In this document: positions 30,542-39,695 of the stretch, in pieces | Position numbering within the stretch: position 1 is the stretch's first letter | Layout: each line of letters opens with the position of its first letter | Assembly (NCBI GenBank): GCA_012270545.1 | Contig: JAAXID010000236.1 | Coordinates: 1 to 48,013, forward strand | Reading direction: 5' to 3' | Source of the DNA: Anaerolineae bacterium | Lineage (GTDB): Bacteria; Chloroflexota; Anaerolineae; Aggregatilineales; Phototrophicaceae | Length of the DNA: 48,013 nucleotides | Made by a program: the position numbers and the translations under genes | Notes under the pieces: generated by a model | What the model was told of the DNA's origin: nothing | Database searches by the model: none | Seen by the model: only the letters and a program-made list of their open reading frames with translations

Positions 30542-32473
30542 TCAATAACCCAGCTTCAAAGCTACTTCTTCCAGGCTGTCTGTCGGACCGATCAATGTCA
30601 CTTCGTCCTCTAGATGCAAATTGGTATAGCCATGCGGCACAATTAAATGTCCGCGCCGTACGATCGCCATCACCAGTACATCGTCGGGCAGGATCAGCTC
30701 GCGCAAGTGCAAGCCATTCACGTTCGGATCGGTGATCGTCACCTGTATCACATCGTGATCGGGGTCATCCTCGAAGACCATCGCCGCCAGTTGTGGCGCG
30801 CGCACGAAGTTGTCCAGCAGGTGCACCATCGCGTTCGCCGGATCCAGCACATGCACGCCCAGGTCGCGAAACTGCTCCAGCAGATTGAAGGTGTTCAGCC
30901 GCGCGATCTGCCGCGTGATGCCGAAGTCCTCATAGAAGATCTGGCACAGCTTCAGGCTGTCAGCATCGTCAGGCAAAAGCGTGACCGCCACTTCGGTTTT
31001 AGGCTCAATAATCTCACGAATACGCTCCGCCGAAATTTCCGGCAGCCAATGCTCATGCCGCAGCCCGTCTGACGCCGTGACCTGGGATACGTGTGACTGA
31101 TCGATATCGAGCAGCTTGACCCGCCAGCCGTGGGCCAGCAAGCGCTCGGCAAGTTGCCGCGATTGATTCTCGATGCCGACGATGACGACATCGAGGATCT
31201 CGTCGTCGGCGATATCCTTGGGCAGGTGCGATTCGCCGACCAGCCGGATGGCGAACTTGAAGAAGGGCGGTCCCGCCAGTTGGCTCAAGACGATCGCCGC
31301 CACCATCAGCGTCGTGAAATCGCTGCCCAGCCCGGGGAACTCAATCGCCACTTCCTTCGCCAAGCCCAGCCCAATGCCCGCCTGCGTGATATAGGTCATC
31401 CAGGTGAGTCGATTGAACTGCGGCGGATCGCCCGCCACCGCGCCGCCTATGAAGCCGCCGATGAAGAGTGCCAACAGCCGAATCGCGAAAATCGCGGCGG
31501 TGATCGGCAGCAGCGCCAATACGATACCGATATCCAGCGATGCGCCGATGAGAGTGAAGAAGATGACGAAGATCGGCATCTCGACTTGATGCAGCAAATG
31601 GCGCAATTCGCTGCGATAAGGGCTGCGGTTGGTCAGCCAGAAGCTCGCTACCATGCAGATGAGCAGCGGTTCGAAGAGCAAATCGAAGGGGAGATTCTCG
31701 TGGCTGAAGTGCCGTATCTCGCCGGAGATGGCGAAGACGAGATAACCGATCAGCAGGATGAGCGGTATCTTCACCCGATCTTCCCAGTGGTTGCGCAGTA
31801 TCAGCCCAAGCGCTAGGGCGACCAGGATGCCCAGACCGATTGAGCCCAGGATGGTGAAGCTGACCAGGATGATGAAGCCGATGTCGAAGCTGCGACCGGT
31901 CAGCAGCGTCGCCGCGATCGAGGAACTGACGGCGAAGAGCACGACAATCAGCACATCGGTGACCAGCGTCACGCCCAGCACCGTCTTGGTGAAGGGTCCG
32001 CGCGCCCGCATCTCGTTGATGATGGCGATCGCCGACGAGGGTGAGCGCGCCGCCAGGATCGTGCCGCCCAGCAGCGCCGTCGCCAGTTTGCCCGCTGGTG
32101 TCAGCTCACGCATGAAAGGGATTTGCTCCGCCAGCAAAAAGATGCCGATGCCGCTTACGATATAGACGGCGCCAATCTGCGCCGCCGTGTTCCAGCCGAT
32201 GCTGCGGTAACGCCCGCGCAGTTCATCCAGCGCCATCTCACTGCCGGCGACGAAGGCGATGAACGCGAGCGCCGTTTCATCGAGGAAACGCAGCGCCTCG
32301 ACGTTCACCGGGTCCATGAATTGCAGGATGAAGGGACCCGCCAGGATACCGGCCAGCAGATACCCGCTGATCAAGGGCAGATGCAAGTGCGTCGACAGCT
32401 GCCCGATTTGATAGGCGGCAAAGGTGATAAAAGCAAAGCTAGCCAAAGAAAAGGCCAGCAGACCGTAATCCAA
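30542..32473 (-). CDS. CPA2-family monovalent cation:proton antiporter with RCK domains
   Basis: A 643-residue KefB/KefC-like antiporter or channel-like exchanger for K+ or Na+ against H+. Residues about 1-390 hold some 12 membrane helices with typical CPA2 stretches ('PLISGYLLAGILAGPFIL', 'LAFIAFVAGSEMALDELRG', 'GTILAARSPSSAIAIINEM'). A TrkA-N/RCK domain follows at about 425-545 ('DVVIVGIENQSRQLAERLL' and 'VKLLDIDQSHV'), then a TrkA-C domain (about 565-640). The RCK Rossmann motif is altered (GIENQS rather than GxGxxG), so nucleotide binding is uncertain. The start is TTG at 32473 with CAGGAAG about 6 nt upstream. Confidence 0.92.
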   Translation of the reverse strand: MDYGLLAFSLASFAFITFAAYQIGQLSTHLHLPLISGYLLAGILAGPFILQFMDPVNVEALRFLDETALAFIAFVAGSEMALDELRGRYRSIGWNTAAQIGAVYIVSGIGIFLLAEQIPFMRELTPAGKLATALLGGTILAARSPSSAIAIINEMRARGPFTKTVLGVTLVTDVLIVVLFAVSSSIAATLLTGRSFDIGFIILVSFTILGSIGLGILVALALGLILRNHWEDRVKIPLILLIGYLVFAISGEIRHFSHENLPFDLLFEPLLICMVASFWLTNRSPYRSELRHLLHQVEMPIFVIFFTLIGASLDIGIVLALLPITAAIFAIRLLALFIGGFIGGAVAGDPPQFNRLTWMTYITQAGIGLGLAKEVAIEFPGLGSDFTTLMVAAIVLSQLAGPPFFKFAIRLVGESHLPKDIADDEILDVVIVGIENQSRQLAERLLAHGWRVKLLDIDQSHVSQVTASDGLRHEHWLPEISAERIREIIEPKTEVAVTLLPDDADSLKLCQIFYEDFGITRQIARLNTFNLLEQFRDLGVHVLDPANAMVHLLDNFVRAPQLAAMVFEDDPDHDVIQVTITDPNVNGLHLRELILPDDVLVMAIVRRGHLIVPHGYTNLHLEDEVTLIGPTDSLEEVALKLGY

Positions 32474-32583
32474 ATTTCGCTTCCTGAGCTAATGAGTTCG
32501 AAATACCACCACCGGAAAACTGCGGCTATTTTAGCAACGTAGGTTTGACTGTACAGTCTGTAAAGATGAGTGCGCTCGTGGGT

Positions 32584-34041
32584 CTAGCTGGAAGCAGTGG
32601 CGCCTAGGATCTCAGCTTCAAGCTCAGCAGCCAATCGTGTCATGAGCTGAACAGTCTTCTCCAGATCGGACGCGGTGGTTCGCGGGTTATTGGCGCACAT
32701 GCGCATGACCGTCCTGCCGCGCAGCTGCGTCCCCGAAGCGAAGGCATAACCATCATCCAGCAGCCGACCGACCAGGTTATGCGTCACCCGGTTCGCCAGT
32801 TCCTCATCGCCATTCGCCGGCTTGTAACGAAAGGTCAAAATGGCCATTTGCGCTGGCGTCACGATCTCCCAGGGGCCTGCTTCGCGCAGCAACCGCTCCG
32901 CCAGCTCAGCGTTTTCGTAGCCCGCCGCGATCGCCTCGCTGATGGCGTCCAGACCGAAGACCTTGAAGCTCATCCACAGTTTCAGCGCCCGGAACTGCCG
33001 CGTGAGCTGTATGCCTTGATACATGAAGTTAAGTTCTTCGCCTTCGCTCTGCGCGTCTTTCAGATATTCCGGCGTTTCTTTGAAGGTCCGCGGCAGCCAG
33101 CGCCGCTCACGCACCAGCACAACCCCGCATTCAATTGGCTGGAACAGCCATTTATGCGCGTCCAGCGCCAGCGAATCGACGCGTTCCAAACCTTTCAACG
33201 CTCGCTTGCCTCGCTCCGTCAACATAGCCGGCGCGCCATAAGCGCCATCGACATGCAGCCACAATTCTTCTTGCGCGCAGAAATTTGCCAGCTCGTCCAG
33301 CGGATCCACCGCGCCGGTATTGGTCGTGCCAGCGCTGGCGATCACGCAGAATGGCTCTTTGCCCGCCGTCCGATCTTCAGCAATCGCACTGCGCAGACGC
33401 GTCACCGGAAGGCGAAAGTTGTCATCGCTGGGGATCTTGCGCAGCTGCTCGGGCGCGAAGCCCAGCACGCGCAAACCTCGTGAGACGGCGAAATGAATCT
33501 GATCGGAACAATAGGCGACGGCAGCGCGCGTATCGCCCTGAAGTTGAATCTCGCGCGCCACCGCCAGCGCCGTCAGATTAGCCACCGAGCCGCCGCTGAC
33601 GAAGGTGCCGCCCGCCGCCTGGGGCAGGCCAAATATCTGCCGCAGCCAATCCACGGTCAGCCGCTCGATCTGCACCGCGCCCGGTGCCTGCAGCCAGACA
33701 GCGTTGAAGATGTTGTAACCAGCCGCCAGGGCATCGGCCATCACGCTGACGAAATTGTTGGCCAGCGGGATGTAGGCGAAGAAGCGCGGATGATCGACTC
33801 GATTCGATGCGTCCACCACTTGCCGCTCAAACTGCTCCAGCGCCTCGCGCCAGGGCATGCCTTTGCGCGGCAGCGGCTCACGCAGAATCGCATCCAGCGC
33901 CTCATAATCCAGCTTCTCCGCCACCGGTCGATCAGCGCGGTCTTCGTAATAGTCCACCAGCATATCGATGACCCGATAACCGATTTCACGCATCTCTTCG
34001 CGGCTGAACTGCAGCGCCTGACCTTGTGTCATCTCGCCCAT
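32584..34041 (-). CDS. PLP-dependent aromatic-L-amino-acid-type decarboxylase
   Basis: A 485-residue group II decarboxylase. The cofactor lysine lies in '[18 protein letters not shown]'. The phosphate-binding stretch is '[19 protein letters not shown]', the ring-stacking region is '[19 protein letters not shown]', and the Asp pairing with the pyridine N is in '[13 protein letters not shown]'. Family members decarboxylate tryptophan, tyrosine, DOPA or phenylalanine; the exact substrate is not clear. ATG 34041 ('MGEMTQGQ') is used; an ATG at 34032 is equally plausible. The frame is open far upstream inside the exporter gene, but that part reads as low-complexity shadow. The start is 17 bp after the exporter stop, suggesting an operon. 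Confidence 0.92.
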   Translation of the reverse strand: MGEMTQGQALQFSREEMREIGYRVIDMLVDYYEDRADRPVAEKLDYEALDAILREPLPRKGMPWREALEQFERQVVDASNRVDHPRFFAYIPLANNFVSVMADALAAGYNIFNAVWLQAPGAVQIERLTVDWLRQIFGLPQAAGGTFVSGGSVANLTALAVAREIQLQGDTRAAVAYCSDQIHFAVSRGLRVLGFAPEQLRKIPSDDNFRLPVTRLRSAIAEDRTAGKEPFCVIASAGTTNTGAVDPLDELANFCAQEELWLHVDGAYGAPAMLTERGKRALKGLERVDSLALDAHKWLFQPIECGVVLVRERRWLPRTFKETPEYLKDAQSEGEELNFMYQGIQLTRQFRALKLWMSFKVFGLDAISEAIAAGYENAELAERLLREAGPWEIVTPAQMAILTFRYKPANGDEELANRVTHNLVGRLLDDGYAFASGTQLRGRTVMRMCANNPRTTASDLEKTVQLMTRLAAELEAEILGATASS

Positions 34042-34058
34042 CCGTTTTCCGTTTTCGG

Positions 34059-34787
34059 CTAAAGTATCGCGCTCAGTGCAATTAGGACCAGCACTGCAAG
34101 CGCAGCTCTGTTGAGCAGCTGCTTGCTGAAGCGGTCGCCGATGCGCAGGCCAATCGTCGTGCCGATGTAGATCAGCGGCGACAGCGCGAGCGCAATTAGA
34201 ATGACTTCGAGGCTCATCGTCTGAGAGAAGAAAAGCAGCAGCAGGACCTGCACCGGCGCGTTGAAGAGGAAGAGCGTCATGGTGAAGGCGCGCGCCTCCT
34301 GCGCCCGAAAGTCGCGCGTCGTCATCCACAGCACCAGTGGCGGACCTCCCATCGCCACCAGCCCCTGCAAGAGGCCACTGACGCTGAATGCGGCGATCGA
34401 GGCTGCTTTTGGCCATTCACGCCGCGCCACCTTGGCGGCCACGACGCGAACAATAACGCCCAGGAGCACGCCGACGCCAACCAGCCGCTTGACCGCGACC
34501 GTATCCAGCGCCTCGACGTTCAGCAGCAGAAGGACGCCGAGCGCCACCGTTAGCAAGCGCACGATCGCCGCGGGCTTGACATCGTCCCAGGGAATATGCG
34601 CCCGTAGTTGCCAAGCGCCGAACATCACTTGAATGCCGATCGAAAGCGTGGTCAGTGCCACCGCTTGCGACAGGCTGAAGCCGACTTCGACCAACAGTGG
34701 CAGCGCGATCATTCCCAAGGCGAAGCCAATCGCGCCCTGCACCAGGCTGCCGCCAAACATAATGATGCCCGCCCATATCAGCGGCAT
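34059..34787 (-). CDS. TauE/SafE-family anion exporter
   Basis: A 242-residue membrane protein with about eight hydrophobic helices. The first repeat carries the family motif 'GGSLVQGAIGFALGMIALPL' (about 11-30) and the second 'VSGLLQGLVAMGGPPLVLWM' (about 135-154), the two-fold DUF81 signature. Characterised relatives export sulfite, sulfonates or sulfoacetate. ATG 34787 is chosen because GGAG lies 6-7 nt upstream; the frame continues to 34850. It is probably co-transcribed with the decarboxylase, but no sulfur genes are nearby. Confidence 0.88.
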   Translation of the reverse strand: MPLIWAGIIMFGGSLVQGAIGFALGMIALPLLVEVGFSLSQAVALTTLSIGIQVMFGAWQLRAHIPWDDVKPAAIVRLLTVALGVLLLLNVEALDTVAVKRLVGVGVLLGVIVRVVAAKVARREWPKAASIAAFSVSGLLQGLVAMGGPPLVLWMTTRDFRAQEARAFTMTLFLFNAPVQVLLLLFFSQTMSLEVILIALALSPLIYIGTTIGLRIGDRFSKQLLNRAALAVLVLIALSAIL

Positions 34788-35098
34788 ATCCGCTCCATCG
34801 CGCACTTGATATGCTTGAGGCAGTTTCACACAGACTGTCGCGATAGGCAAGGTTCGCCCGCTTCACAGCTTGTCGCGGATGGTCGCTGCGTCTTAGTTAT
34901 TCTGCACAGATGCTGATACGAATTCGCGCCTGAAGCGTATAAGGCATTGACGCAATGGAACGGGCGCCGCCCGTCAGAATCGCGTAAGTATCGGCGAAGG
35001 CGGGAGCAGGTTCGCGCAATCAGCGATACAATCGACTTATGCCAAGATGAAAGGAGCAGGCCGCGACAGCCGAAGAATGACTGCCCGGCCCGACCGCC
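34788..35098. other. 311-bp intergenic region with a possible leaderless promoter
   Basis: It lies between divergent genes. A TACAAT hexamer (35027-35032) is followed by 6 nt and an ATG at 35039 that opens only a 3-codon ORF; the real genes start at 35099 and 35360. GAAAGGAG at 35047-35054 is too far from the 35099 ATG to serve it. No RNA gene or repeat was recognised. Confidence 0.3.
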
Positions 35099-35329
35099 AT
35101 GGACAAGCGCAAAGTCCTAGAGTTATCGGTAGGTGAGCTTGAAGAGATAATCACTCGCACGGTGAAGAAGTCGGTGGCCGAAGTCATGATCGAGTTCGCT
35201 ATGGAGGCGGATGTCGAAGCGCAGGTCGCCTACGAAGCCGAAATCAATGATATGCTGCGCCAGGAGATGCAAACCGTAGGAACTGTAGCGGACGCGGAAC
35301 TCGTTAGCGCGAACAAAGTGGATGACTGA
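35099..35329 (+). CDS. Small hypothetical protein, acidic and helical
   Basis: A 76-residue ORF rich in Glu, Val and Ala ('LELSVGELEEIITRTVKKSV', 'EFAMEADVEAQVAYEAEIND'), predicted to form amphipathic helices or a coiled coil. No family was recognised. It sits 30 bp before a nitroreductase start on the same strand, consistent with an operon. No good Shine-Dalgarno sequence is seen before the ATG, so the call is moderate. Confidence 0.5.
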   Translation: MDKRKVLELSVGELEEIITRTVKKSVAEVMIEFAMEADVEAQVAYEAEINDMLRQEMQTVGTVADAELVSANKVDD

Positions 35330-35359
35330 CCGCCGCGAGCGGCGCCAGAAAGGATGATC

Positions 35360-35875
35360 ATGCAGGTCTGGGACGCCATTCAAACCAAGAGAGCAATACG
35401 CGAGTTTCGCGCTGAACCGCTGGAAAGCGACCATATCGATCGCATCCTCAACGCGGGCCGGCGCTCGCAAAGCTCAAAGAACAGCCAGCCCTGGCACTTC
35501 GTCGCCGTACAGGACAAGGCAGGCCTGGCGAAACTCGCCACCACCGGCGCCGGCATGGGGCATGTCGCCGGCTGCGCGCTCTGCGTCGTCATCGTCGTGC
35601 CGACGCAAAACGAGCGCACGCTCTGGCATTTCTTCGATTCCGGTCAAAGCGCCGCCTATATGCAGCTGGCCGCGACCGAGATCGGCATCGGCTCTTGCCT
35701 GGGCACGATTTACGAGCCAGACGCGGCGGCTGAGCTTTTGGGTATTCCAGAGGGATATCAAACGCGCCTGGTGATTTCTTTCGGTTATCCCGCCGATGAG
35801 GACACAGCGGTTCAGCCGCTCAGAGCCGGTGGCCGCCGCGTCTTCGATGATGTCGTCCACTGGGAGACCTGGTAA
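35360..35875 (+). CDS. Nitroreductase-family FMN oxidoreductase
   Basis: A 171-residue flavoprotein of the NfsA/NfsB-like superfamily. The N-terminal FMN-phosphate motif is 'AIQTKRAIREFRAEPL'. 'SQSSKNSQPWHFVAVQDK' contacts FMN, and 'IGIGSCLGTIYEP' is the GxGxxxxG-like segment before the helix that closes the site. The substrate is unknown (quinones, nitro compounds or flavin). ATG 35360 is better placed than 35354 relative to AAAGGA. It is followed 15 bp later by hemB. Confidence 0.88.
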   Translation: MQVWDAIQTKRAIREFRAEPLESDHIDRILNAGRRSQSSKNSQPWHFVAVQDKAGLAKLATTGAGMGHVAGCALCVVIVVPTQNERTLWHFFDSGQSAAYMQLAATEIGIGSCLGTIYEPDAAAELLGIPEGYQTRLVISFGYPADEDTAVQPLRAGGRRVFDDVVHWETW

Positions 35876-35890
35876 CATAGGCGCGCGACC

Positions 35891-36949
35891 ATGATGGAAG
35901 CAAAAGTCAAAACGGAGTCAACCGACAAGATCGCGACCGCCGGCTTGAAAGTCCGACCGCGCCGTCTGCGCTTGTCGCTCGCTATGCGGCGCATGGTGCG
36001 CGAGACCAGGCTAAGGCCGGAGGACTTCGTCTACCCGCTATTCGTCCGCTACGGCAGCGACCTGCAGGTCCCGATCGAGTCCATGCCCGGGTGTTCGCAG
36101 CTGACGGTCGACAGGCTTGCCACCGAAGCCAAGGACATCGCCGCGCTCGGCATCCCCGCTGTGATCCTCTTCGGCATCCCCGAACAAAAGGACTGGCGCG
36201 GCAGCGACAACTTCAACGAAGACGGCATCATCCCGCGCGCCATCCGCACCATCAAAGAGGCGGCGCCCGATCTCGCTGTCATCTCCGATATGTGCTTCTG
36301 CGAATACACCGACCATGGCCATTGCGGCATCGTCAACGTGCCGGAAAACGCGCACTTCGATCCCGCCTTGCCGCTCGGCTATCTGCTGAACGACCCAACC
36401 CTTGAATTGCTGGGTGAGGCGTCGGTGGCTCACGCGCGCGCCGGCGCCGATATCATCGCGCCCTCCGGCATGATCGACGGCATGGTCGCCGGCATCCGCT
36501 CCGCGCTCGATGGCGCCGGCTTCTCACATGTCGCTGTGATGAGCTACGCGGCGAAATACGCCAGCGTCTTCTATGGACCCTTCCGCGACGCCGCCCACAG
36601 CGCACCCGGCTTCGGCGATCGGGCGCAGTATCAACTCGACCCGGCCAACCGCCGCGAAGCGCTCAAGGAGATCGCGCTCGATGTGGAGCAGGGCGCCGAC
36701 ATCCTGCTGATCAAGCCGGCGCTGCCCAGCCTCGATATCCTGAACGAAGCGCGAGCACAGTTCGATCTGCCTCTGGCCGCCTACCAGGTGAGTGGCGAGT
36801 ACGCCATGATTCACGCGGCCGCCCGTCAAGGCTGGCTCGACCTGGAACGAGCCGCTCTCGAAAGCCTCACCTGCATCAAGCGCGCCGGCGCTGATCTGAT
36901 CGTAACTTACTTCGCCAAAGACGCGCTGCGCTGGCTCGCTGGCAGCTAA
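35891..36949 (+). CDS. hemB: Delta-aminolevulinic acid dehydratase (porphobilinogen synthase)
   Basis: HemB condenses two 5-aminolevulinate molecules to porphobilinogen in tetrapyrrole (haem, B12, chlorophyll) synthesis. In this 352-residue protein the cysteine triad of zinc-dependent enzymes is present ('[14 protein letters not shown]': C135, C137, C145). The two active-site lysines lie in '[18 protein letters not shown]' and '[15 protein letters not shown]'. The N-terminal 20-30 residues are poorly conserved. It begins 15 bp after the nitroreductase on the same strand and may be co-transcribed. No other haem genes are in the window. Confidence 0.95.
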   Translation: MMEAKVKTESTDKIATAGLKVRPRRLRLSLAMRRMVRETRLRPEDFVYPLFVRYGSDLQVPIESMPGCSQLTVDRLATEAKDIAALGIPAVILFGIPEQKDWRGSDNFNEDGIIPRAIRTIKEAAPDLAVISDMCFCEYTDHGHCGIVNVPENAHFDPALPLGYLLNDPTLELLGEASVAHARAGADIIAPSGMIDGMVAGIRSALDGAGFSHVAVMSYAAKYASVFYGPFRDAAHSAPGFGDRAQYQLDPANRREALKEIALDVEQGADILLIKPALPSLDILNEARAQFDLPLAAYQVSGEYAMIHAAARQGWLDLERAALESLTCIKRAGADLIVTYFAKDALRWLAGS

Positions 36950-36967
36950 GCCGACCCAGCCTCAACC

Positions 36968-36996
36968 TTGAGCGCAAAGGCGGTTTCCGATACAGT
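36968..36996 (+). promoter_or_regulatory. Promoter of the first GT-C-like membrane protein gene
   Basis: TTGAGC (36968-36973), a 17-bp spacer and TACAGT (36991-36996). Transcription would start about 47 nt before the ATG at 37050. Confidence 0.5.
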
Positions 36997-37049
36997 TCGG
37001 GCTACCGCACCGCCAGTCGGCGCCAGTTCTTCTCGCACAGAGGCTACGG

Positions 37050-39563
37050 ATGACCCGCCTGTCCTCCCGTATTCGTCATCATCTCCCCTTCATCATCATC
37101 GTGCCGCTGCTCATCGTCGTGATGACCTGGCCGACCCTCGCGCTCGTCGTCGATACTGATACCATCGCCTTCCCTACACGGAATTACGATGTCTGGCAGA
37201 AACTGTGGGATGTTTGGCACGGCGAACAATTCCTCGCGGGTCGCACAAGCTTCTATCATTCGGACGTCATGTTTTACCCGGCCGGCATCTCGCTCGCCTA
37301 TGAAAACTTCAGCCTGCCTCATATGCTCTCGGTCGGTTTGCTGGGCGCGATCCTTCCACCAGCCAACGCCTACAATCTAACCTACCTCTTAATTGTCTTT
37401 GCTGTCGCTTTGAGCGGCTATGTCTATTTGAACTATCTCTTTCGTGACCGCTGGCTTGCGGCATTGGGCGCGTCCGTCTTCGGCCTCAGCCAACATGTCA
37501 TCGCGCACGCGGCCCATCCCGATGTCAATCTGATCATCAGCCTGCCTCTGACCGCTTACTTCTTCCAGCGCGGAATCCAGGAAGCGCGCATCTGGCATCT
37601 GGTCTGCTGCGGCCTCATCGTCGGCTTAAGCGCTTTCTTGAGCCTCTACATCTTCGTCTGCGCGCTCATCACTCTGGCGCTCATCGGCCTGTACTACGCC
37701 GTCGGCCGCTGGAAGGAAATGCGTTTCTGGCGCTGGATGCTGCTGCTGGGCTTTGTCATTGCGCTCGCCAGCGTCGGGCGCGTCCTGCCGATGCTCGCCG
37801 ACGGCGAAGAACTGGAATCGGCTCTCAGCAAGAACAAGACTCAGGAGACGGGCACGGACCTGCTTTCATACTTTGTGAACTACCGGCATCCGGTCACGAC
37901 GCCGCTGCTAAAGACGTTATTCGGGGCGGGCTCGCCCTTTTACGAACCGCACACGAGTTATTTGGGCTACCTGCCGCTGGCGCTGATCATCTTCGGTTTC
38001 TGCAAGTCCTGCAGCCGGCGCGAGATGCTGCCATGGCTGGCGCTGGCGCTTCCCTTTCTGTTCTTGCGCCTCGGTTCGATTCTGCAGATTGATGGCCAGC
38101 AATACAACCATATCGTATTGCCCAAAGCGTTCCTGGCTGATCTTCTTCCCGTGATGTTCAGTTCGTTTCACATAACCGATCATTACCAGATGGGCGTCCT
38201 GCTGCCCTTGGCCGTCATGACCTGTTACGGGCTCAAGTCGGTTCTGAGCTCGCGTCCGGCAAATCAGCGCGCCCTGATCACCTTCGTCGTCATCGCCGTC
38301 ATCGCCTTTGAATACTACGAATCGACCGCAGTCAGGGTCATGCCGAAGAGTCAGTTCGCTTTCATCCACTGGCTGCGCGGGGAGGGCCTTGACCAGGAGA
38401 CGCGCTTGATCAACCTGCCGATGGGCCGGCAGCCAGCCAAGCTTTATGGCTTCTATCAAACGCTGACCGGTTTCCCGCAGGTCGAGGGCTTGACCGGGCG
38501 CACGCCACCATCAGCCTACGCCTACATCGAGGGCAATTTTCTGCTAGATGCTTGGCGGGGCGGCGATGGCGTTCATTGCTTTCCGCCGCATCAATCAATC
38601 TATATCTCCGGCTTGGATCAACTTCGAAGTGACGGCTTCACACACGTCATCTGGCATCACTGGCTGGGCGAAGACGCGGCGATCGCCAGCAGTTTTGTCG
38701 ATGCGCAATCGGCCTACAGCGACGATTATGTGAGCATCTACAAATTGGAGGACCTTCGGCGAAGCTGCGATCTGCCGGCTAGCGTCAACCCGGCGGCGCT
38801 CGAGCCCTTGCGCCGTCTTGAAGCAGCGCCTGCCATCGTCCCGCAGGGGGGATCAGCCATATTGAGCATTCTGTCTGACGACGCTCCAGGCCAGACCGAT
38901 GGGCAGAAAAGCGCGGCTGTCCTGTTCGGTCTGCATCGCTACACAAGCCTCGCGCTGGCCGGTGGAGAAGTCACCGCGCGGCCAAGCTGGGGCGACGAAG
39001 CTCCCGATGTCGATGAATTGCTCGCACGCAATAGCGTTATCCTGCTCGTGTATGATCCGCAGACGGCAAATGCGGAGGCGACGGCCCGCTACCGCGCCTG
39101 GCTAGCCGCCCGCTTCAAATCATGCCGCCCGCTGACCGAGACGGACGACGCCATAGTGGAATACTACCTGAAGCTGGCTTTCCCATGTGATCTGGCTCTC
39201 GCCGCTCGGCCGCTGGAAGTCCACTACGCCAACGGCATTCAGTTGGGCAATCTGCTGGTTGATGTCAACGAAAGCCAACTGGATCTCTATCTGTTGTGGA
39301 CGCGCCTGCCCAAAGATGCGCACGGCCTGTCAATCCAGGTTTTCGACCAGGCCGACGCAAAGGTCGCGGGGGGAGACTTCATCATCCACCATGCGTCGCT
39401 GGTCCGCTACCAACTTGACCTGTCGTCGCTCGCTCCCGGCGACTATGACCTGAAGCTCATCCTGTACAACTACGAAACCCGCGCCAGCGTCCCGGGCACC
39501 GTCGTGAACACCCAAGCTCGCTTCGAGCGCGAACTTGGAATTGGTCGCCTCCCAATTGAGTGA
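37050..39563 (+). CDS. Large multi-pass membrane protein, GT-C glycosyltransferase-like (paralogue 1)
   Basis: An 837-residue protein. Helix 1 is 'LPFIIIVPLLIVVMTWPTLA'. The following outside loop holds acidic residues ('NYDVWQKLWDVWHGEQFLAG') where GT-C enzymes keep a catalytic Asp. Ten or more helices continue to about residue 420. A soluble region follows, ending in a beta-rich domain (about 705-825: 'GNLLVDVNESQLDLYLLWTR', 'YQLDLSSLAPGDYDLKLILY'). The topology suggests a lipid-linked sugar transferase or another surface-polymer enzyme, but I recognise no named family and no function is assigned. The gene is followed, 132 bp on, by a clear paralogue. Confidence 0.85.
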   Translation: MTRLSSRIRHHLPFIIIVPLLIVVMTWPTLALVVDTDTIAFPTRNYDVWQKLWDVWHGEQFLAGRTSFYHSDVMFYPAGISLAYENFSLPHMLSVGLLGAILPPANAYNLTYLLIVFAVALSGYVYLNYLFRDRWLAALGASVFGLSQHVIAHAAHPDVNLIISLPLTAYFFQRGIQEARIWHLVCCGLIVGLSAFLSLYIFVCALITLALIGLYYAVGRWKEMRFWRWMLLLGFVIALASVGRVLPMLADGEELESALSKNKTQETGTDLLSYFVNYRHPVTTPLLKTLFGAGSPFYEPHTSYLGYLPLALIIFGFCKSCSRREMLPWLALALPFLFLRLGSILQIDGQQYNHIVLPKAFLADLLPVMFSSFHITDHYQMGVLLPLAVMTCYGLKSVLSSRPANQRALITFVVIAVIAFEYYESTAVRVMPKSQFAFIHWLRGEGLDQETRLINLPMGRQPAKLYGFYQTLTGFPQVEGLTGRTPPSAYAYIEGNFLLDAWRGGDGVHCFPPHQSIYISGLDQLRSDGFTHVIWHHWLGEDAAIASSFVDAQSAYSDDYVSIYKLEDLRRSCDLPASVNPAALEPLRRLEAAPAIVPQGGSAILSILSDDAPGQTDGQKSAAVLFGLHRYTSLALAGGEVTARPSWGDEAPDVDELLARNSVILLVYDPQTANAEATARYRAWLAARFKSCRPLTETDDAIVEYYLKLAFPCDLALAARPLEVHYANGIQLGNLLVDVNESQLDLYLLWTRLPKDAHGLSIQVFDQADAKVAGGDFIIHHASLVRYQLDLSSLAPGDYDLKLILYNYETRASVPGTVVNTQARFERELGIGRLPIE

Positions 39564-39610
39564 TCGATGCCAAAGCGCCGAATCCGCCACTTGACTGGCC
39601 AGGGTCAAGC

Positions 39611-39638
39611 TTGCTGACGCTCAACCAGCGCGTATACT
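39611..39638 (+). promoter_or_regulatory. Promoter of the second GT-C-like membrane protein gene
   Basis: TTGCTG (39611-39616), 16 bp, TATACT (39633-39638). An inverted repeat CTTGAC...GTCAAG (about 39592-39609) lies just upstream and could be the 3' hairpin of the previous gene; no T run follows it. Confidence 0.5.
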
Positions 39639-39695
39639 GGATGTCATTCCGCTACCCTTGAAGATGATGATGTCCTTCAATGGATAGAGAATAGA

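Noticed and set aside
34788-35098. tRNA-like segment (GGTTCGC motifs near 34850 and 35009)
   Set aside because: No acceptor stem or anticodon arm could be folded around either motif.
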